From Pseudomonas gozinkensis (GTDB lineage Bacteria > Pseudomonadota > Gammaproteobacteria > Pseudomonadales > Pseudomonadaceae), in assembly GCF_014863585.1 (NCBI RefSeq), contig NZ_CP062253.1, positions 5,331,001 through 5,395,000 of the forward strand: 64,000 bases of DNA, read 5' to 3'. The notes beneath the pieces are model-generated. The model worked only from the letters and a program-made list of their open reading frames with translations, made no database searches and was not told where the DNA came from. Made by a program: the position numbers and the translations under genes. Positions within the stretch are counted from its first letter, which is position 1; each line of letters starts with the position of its first letter. Shown here piece after piece: positions 62,571-64,000 of this stretch.

Positions 62571-63053
62571 TTGAGCGAGACGTTCTGCTTTCTGATGCGG
62601 CGTGACCTGAGCCAGGACGTGCCGGCCATCGAATGGCCGAACGGCATCGAACTCACGACCTACAGCGCCGAACGCGCATCCGCCGTGCATGACCTGATGC
62701 AAATCGGTTACCGCGAAGGCGGTGGTCGAGTGCCGGCGCTGGACGTCTGGCAACAACTGTTTGAAAACGATCCGGAATATGATCCGGCACTGTGTTTCAT
62801 CGCCAGCGATGCCGAAGGCGTCATTGGCGTGGCGCAATGCTGGACCAGTTCCTACATCAAGAATCTGGTGGTGCATCCTCGCGCCCAAGGACGTGGATTG
62901 GGTCGGGCGTTGCTGCTTCATGCGTTCAAGGTATTCCAGGATCGACGCGAAGGATTTGTCGACCTGAAGGTGCTGGAAGACAACCGGCGAGCACATCGCT
63001 TGTACGAAAGGTCTGGAATGTATGTGGTCCGCCGGGAATTGGTGCCGGACTGA
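62571..63053 (+). CDS. GNAT-family N-acetyltransferase
   Basis: 160 residues from the TTG at 62571, three bases after the cheV stop; an ATG at 62595 would give 152. Acetyl-CoA motif IKNLVVHPRAQGRGLGRALL near residue 100 and RRAHRLYERSGMYVVRRELV at the end. Probably co-transcribed with cheV. Substrate unknown. Confidence 0.87.
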   Translation: MSETFCFLMRRDLSQDVPAIEWPNGIELTTYSAERASAVHDLMQIGYREGGGRVPALDVWQQLFENDPEYDPALCFIASDAEGVIGVAQCWTSSYIKNLVVHPRAQGRGLGRALLLHAFKVFQDRREGFVDLKVLEDNRRAHRLYERSGMYVVRRELVPD

Positions 63054-63062
63054 CAAACCGCC

Positions 63063-63180
63063 ATCGCTGGCAAGCCAGCTCCCACAGGTTGTAGCGGCGC
63101 TCACAAAAATTGCTGGCAAGCTTGCTTCCACAGGTATTTGCAGTGCTCGCAAAAACTGTGGGAGCGGGCTTGCCCGCGAT
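63063..63180. repeat. REP-like elements (three copies)
   Basis: Degenerate copies at 63063-63086 and 63109-63132, and a full inverted copy at 63157-63180 (GGGAGCGGGCTTGCCCGC). Located between the GNAT gene and the exported protein gene. Confidence 0.88.
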
Positions 63181-63250
63181 GACGGCCTCAAGACAACTTT
63201 CCCCGCTCAGGCATACTCCAACCTTGGCCTAAACCCAAGGATGCCCGACC

Positions 63251-63574
63251 ATGAAAAACTTTACTCTAAGCCTGCTCTGCCTCAGCGCACTTGCTCCTCT
63301 GGCTCATGCCTCCAGCCCCGATGCCTGGGCGGCCCACGACAAAACCGTGCTCGCCAGTTGCACCAAGGCCAGCGGCCTGAAAAACGCCAAACCGGTCGGC
63401 AACGCCGCGCAATTCGATGACCGGGTGGGCTACACCGCGCTATTGCTGCAAGGCCAGTACCCGCAAAAACACATGAAGGGCCAGCAAGGCACCGAGTTGT
63501 GCCTGTACAACAAGAAGTCCAAAACCGCGTTCGTCACCGAATGGGACTCGATCCGCCCGAGCGCCAAACCCTGA
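63251..63574 (+). CDS. Small exported protein, unknown
   Basis: 107 residues. Signal peptide MKNFTLSLLCLSALAPLAHA. The mature part has two Cys (VLASCTKASG, GTELCLYNKK), likely a disulfide, and ends AFVTEWDSIRPSAKP. Conserved type in Pseudomonas by my recollection; no function known. Confidence 0.78.
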   Translation: MKNFTLSLLCLSALAPLAHASSPDAWAAHDKTVLASCTKASGLKNAKPVGNAAQFDDRVGYTALLLQGQYPQKHMKGQQGTELCLYNKKSKTAFVTEWDSIRPSAKP

Positions 63575-63661
63575 GCGAATGGCGCACAACTTGCTTCACT
63601 CCGGGACTGTACGGCGGCTTTATGTCGCCGATTCACACCCTGATTGAAGATTGCCCGCTCA

Positions 63662-64000
63662 ATGAATACGACCTTTTCCTGCGTAGGTTGCGGCAAATGC
63701 TGCACCGATCACCATGTGCCCCTGACCCTGGCCGAAGCCCGCATGTGGGCGGCCGACGGCGGTCAGGTGATCGTGCTGGTGGAGGCGTTTCTCGCCAACG
63801 GCCTGGGTCTGCCGGAACAGCAGCGCGAGCATGCGCAGCGGCGTTCGGCGGTGGTTCGCAGCGGAATGTCCGACGCCCATGTCGCGATCACTTTCGCGGC
63901 CTACAACGTCGGCCCCTGCCGGAATCTTGACGAAGACAAGCTGTGCCGCATCTACGAGCGTCGGCCGCTGGTGTGCCGCATCTATCCCGCCGAAATCAAT
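63662..64000 (+). CDS. YkgJ-family cysteine cluster protein (C-terminus outside window)
   Basis: First 113 residues, starting MNTTFSCVGCGKCCTDHHVP. The Cys pattern C-x2-C-x2-CC and later GPCRNLDEDKLCRIYERRPL with LVCRIYPAEIN match the UPF0153/YkgJ family of putative zinc- or Fe-S-binding proteins. The gene runs off the right edge. Confidence 0.88.
   Translation, partial: MNTTFSCVGCGKCCTDHHVPLTLAEARMWAADGGQVIVLVEAFLANGLGLPEQQREHAQRRSAVVRSGMSDAHVAITFAAYNVGPCRNLDEDKLCRIYERRPLVCRIYPAEIN

Overview
The window is chromosomal DNA of a fluorescent-group Pseudomonas. This rests on gene order and protein likeness: isc cluster beside cysE, trmJ and suhB; queA-tgt-yajC-secD-secF; a cyoABCDE operon; a NorR/FhpR-flavohaemoglobin pair; Pseudomonas-type REP elements; and an MvaT-type nucleoid protein. 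The species cannot be fixed from this stretch. The window cuts through ferredoxin (fdx) on the left and a YkgJ-type Cys-cluster protein on the right.

Region 1 (1-14.3 kb, core). On the minus strand lie iscR-iscS-iscU-iscA-hscB-hscA-fdx (Fe-S assembly, with an IscR-type operator over the iscR promoter), then cysE and trmJ. suhB reads divergently. A glycine-zipper surface protein follows, then queA-tgt-yajC-secD-secF (queuosine tRNA modification plus the SecDF-YajC translocase accessory complex). The block ends at tRNA-Leu(CAA).

Region 2 (14.3-31.04 kb, integrated element). A 16.7-kb element sits in the 3' end of tRNA-Leu(CAA), bounded by a 21/20-bp direct repeat. Its parts match the P4-type satellite plan: tyrosine integrase, AlpA-type regulator, a C4-like antisense RNA whose loop is perfectly complementary to a downstream ribosome-binding site, and a translationally coupled operon ending in a 972-aa Toprim/DUF927 primase-helicase. 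Two clusters of GTTACA iterons lie near the two ends. The right one is followed by a dense block of further repeats (GGTGAAC iterons, a 20-bp inverted repeat, an 18-bp palindrome) that looks like a replication or control region. After a coiled-coil protein and an MvaT-like silencer comes a cargo zone: an AT-rich DUF5677-like gene, an AAA ATPase plus TOPRIM-like pair (candidate phage defence), very small genes, paralogous ~75-aa proteins and a DUF2971 gene. Four clusters of imperfect palindromic units, repeated every ~33 bp, separate these cassettes. I saw no capsid, terminase or tail genes.

Region 3 (31-43.8 kb, variable chromosome). DUF2806-like and PH-domain proteins, a periplasmic protein, two duplicated small membrane proteins, a PhoD-like phosphatase, YefM/YoeB toxin-antitoxin, an ArgD-like aminotransferase divergent from a LysR regulator, a GNAT enzyme, an MBOAT plus AlgX/AlgJ-like O-acetylation pair and a membrane protein.

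Region 4 (43.8-64 kb, core with small accessory pieces). An exported msrB-dipZ-msrA methionine-sulfoxide repair operon lies divergent from a two-component system. Then come RidA, a HigBA-like toxin-antitoxin pair, cyoABCDE (cytochrome bo3 oxidase and haem O synthase), dsbB, hmp/fhp with a sigma-54-type promoter and three NorR-type sites, norR/fhpR, cheV, a GNAT gene, REP elements, a small exported protein and ykgJ.
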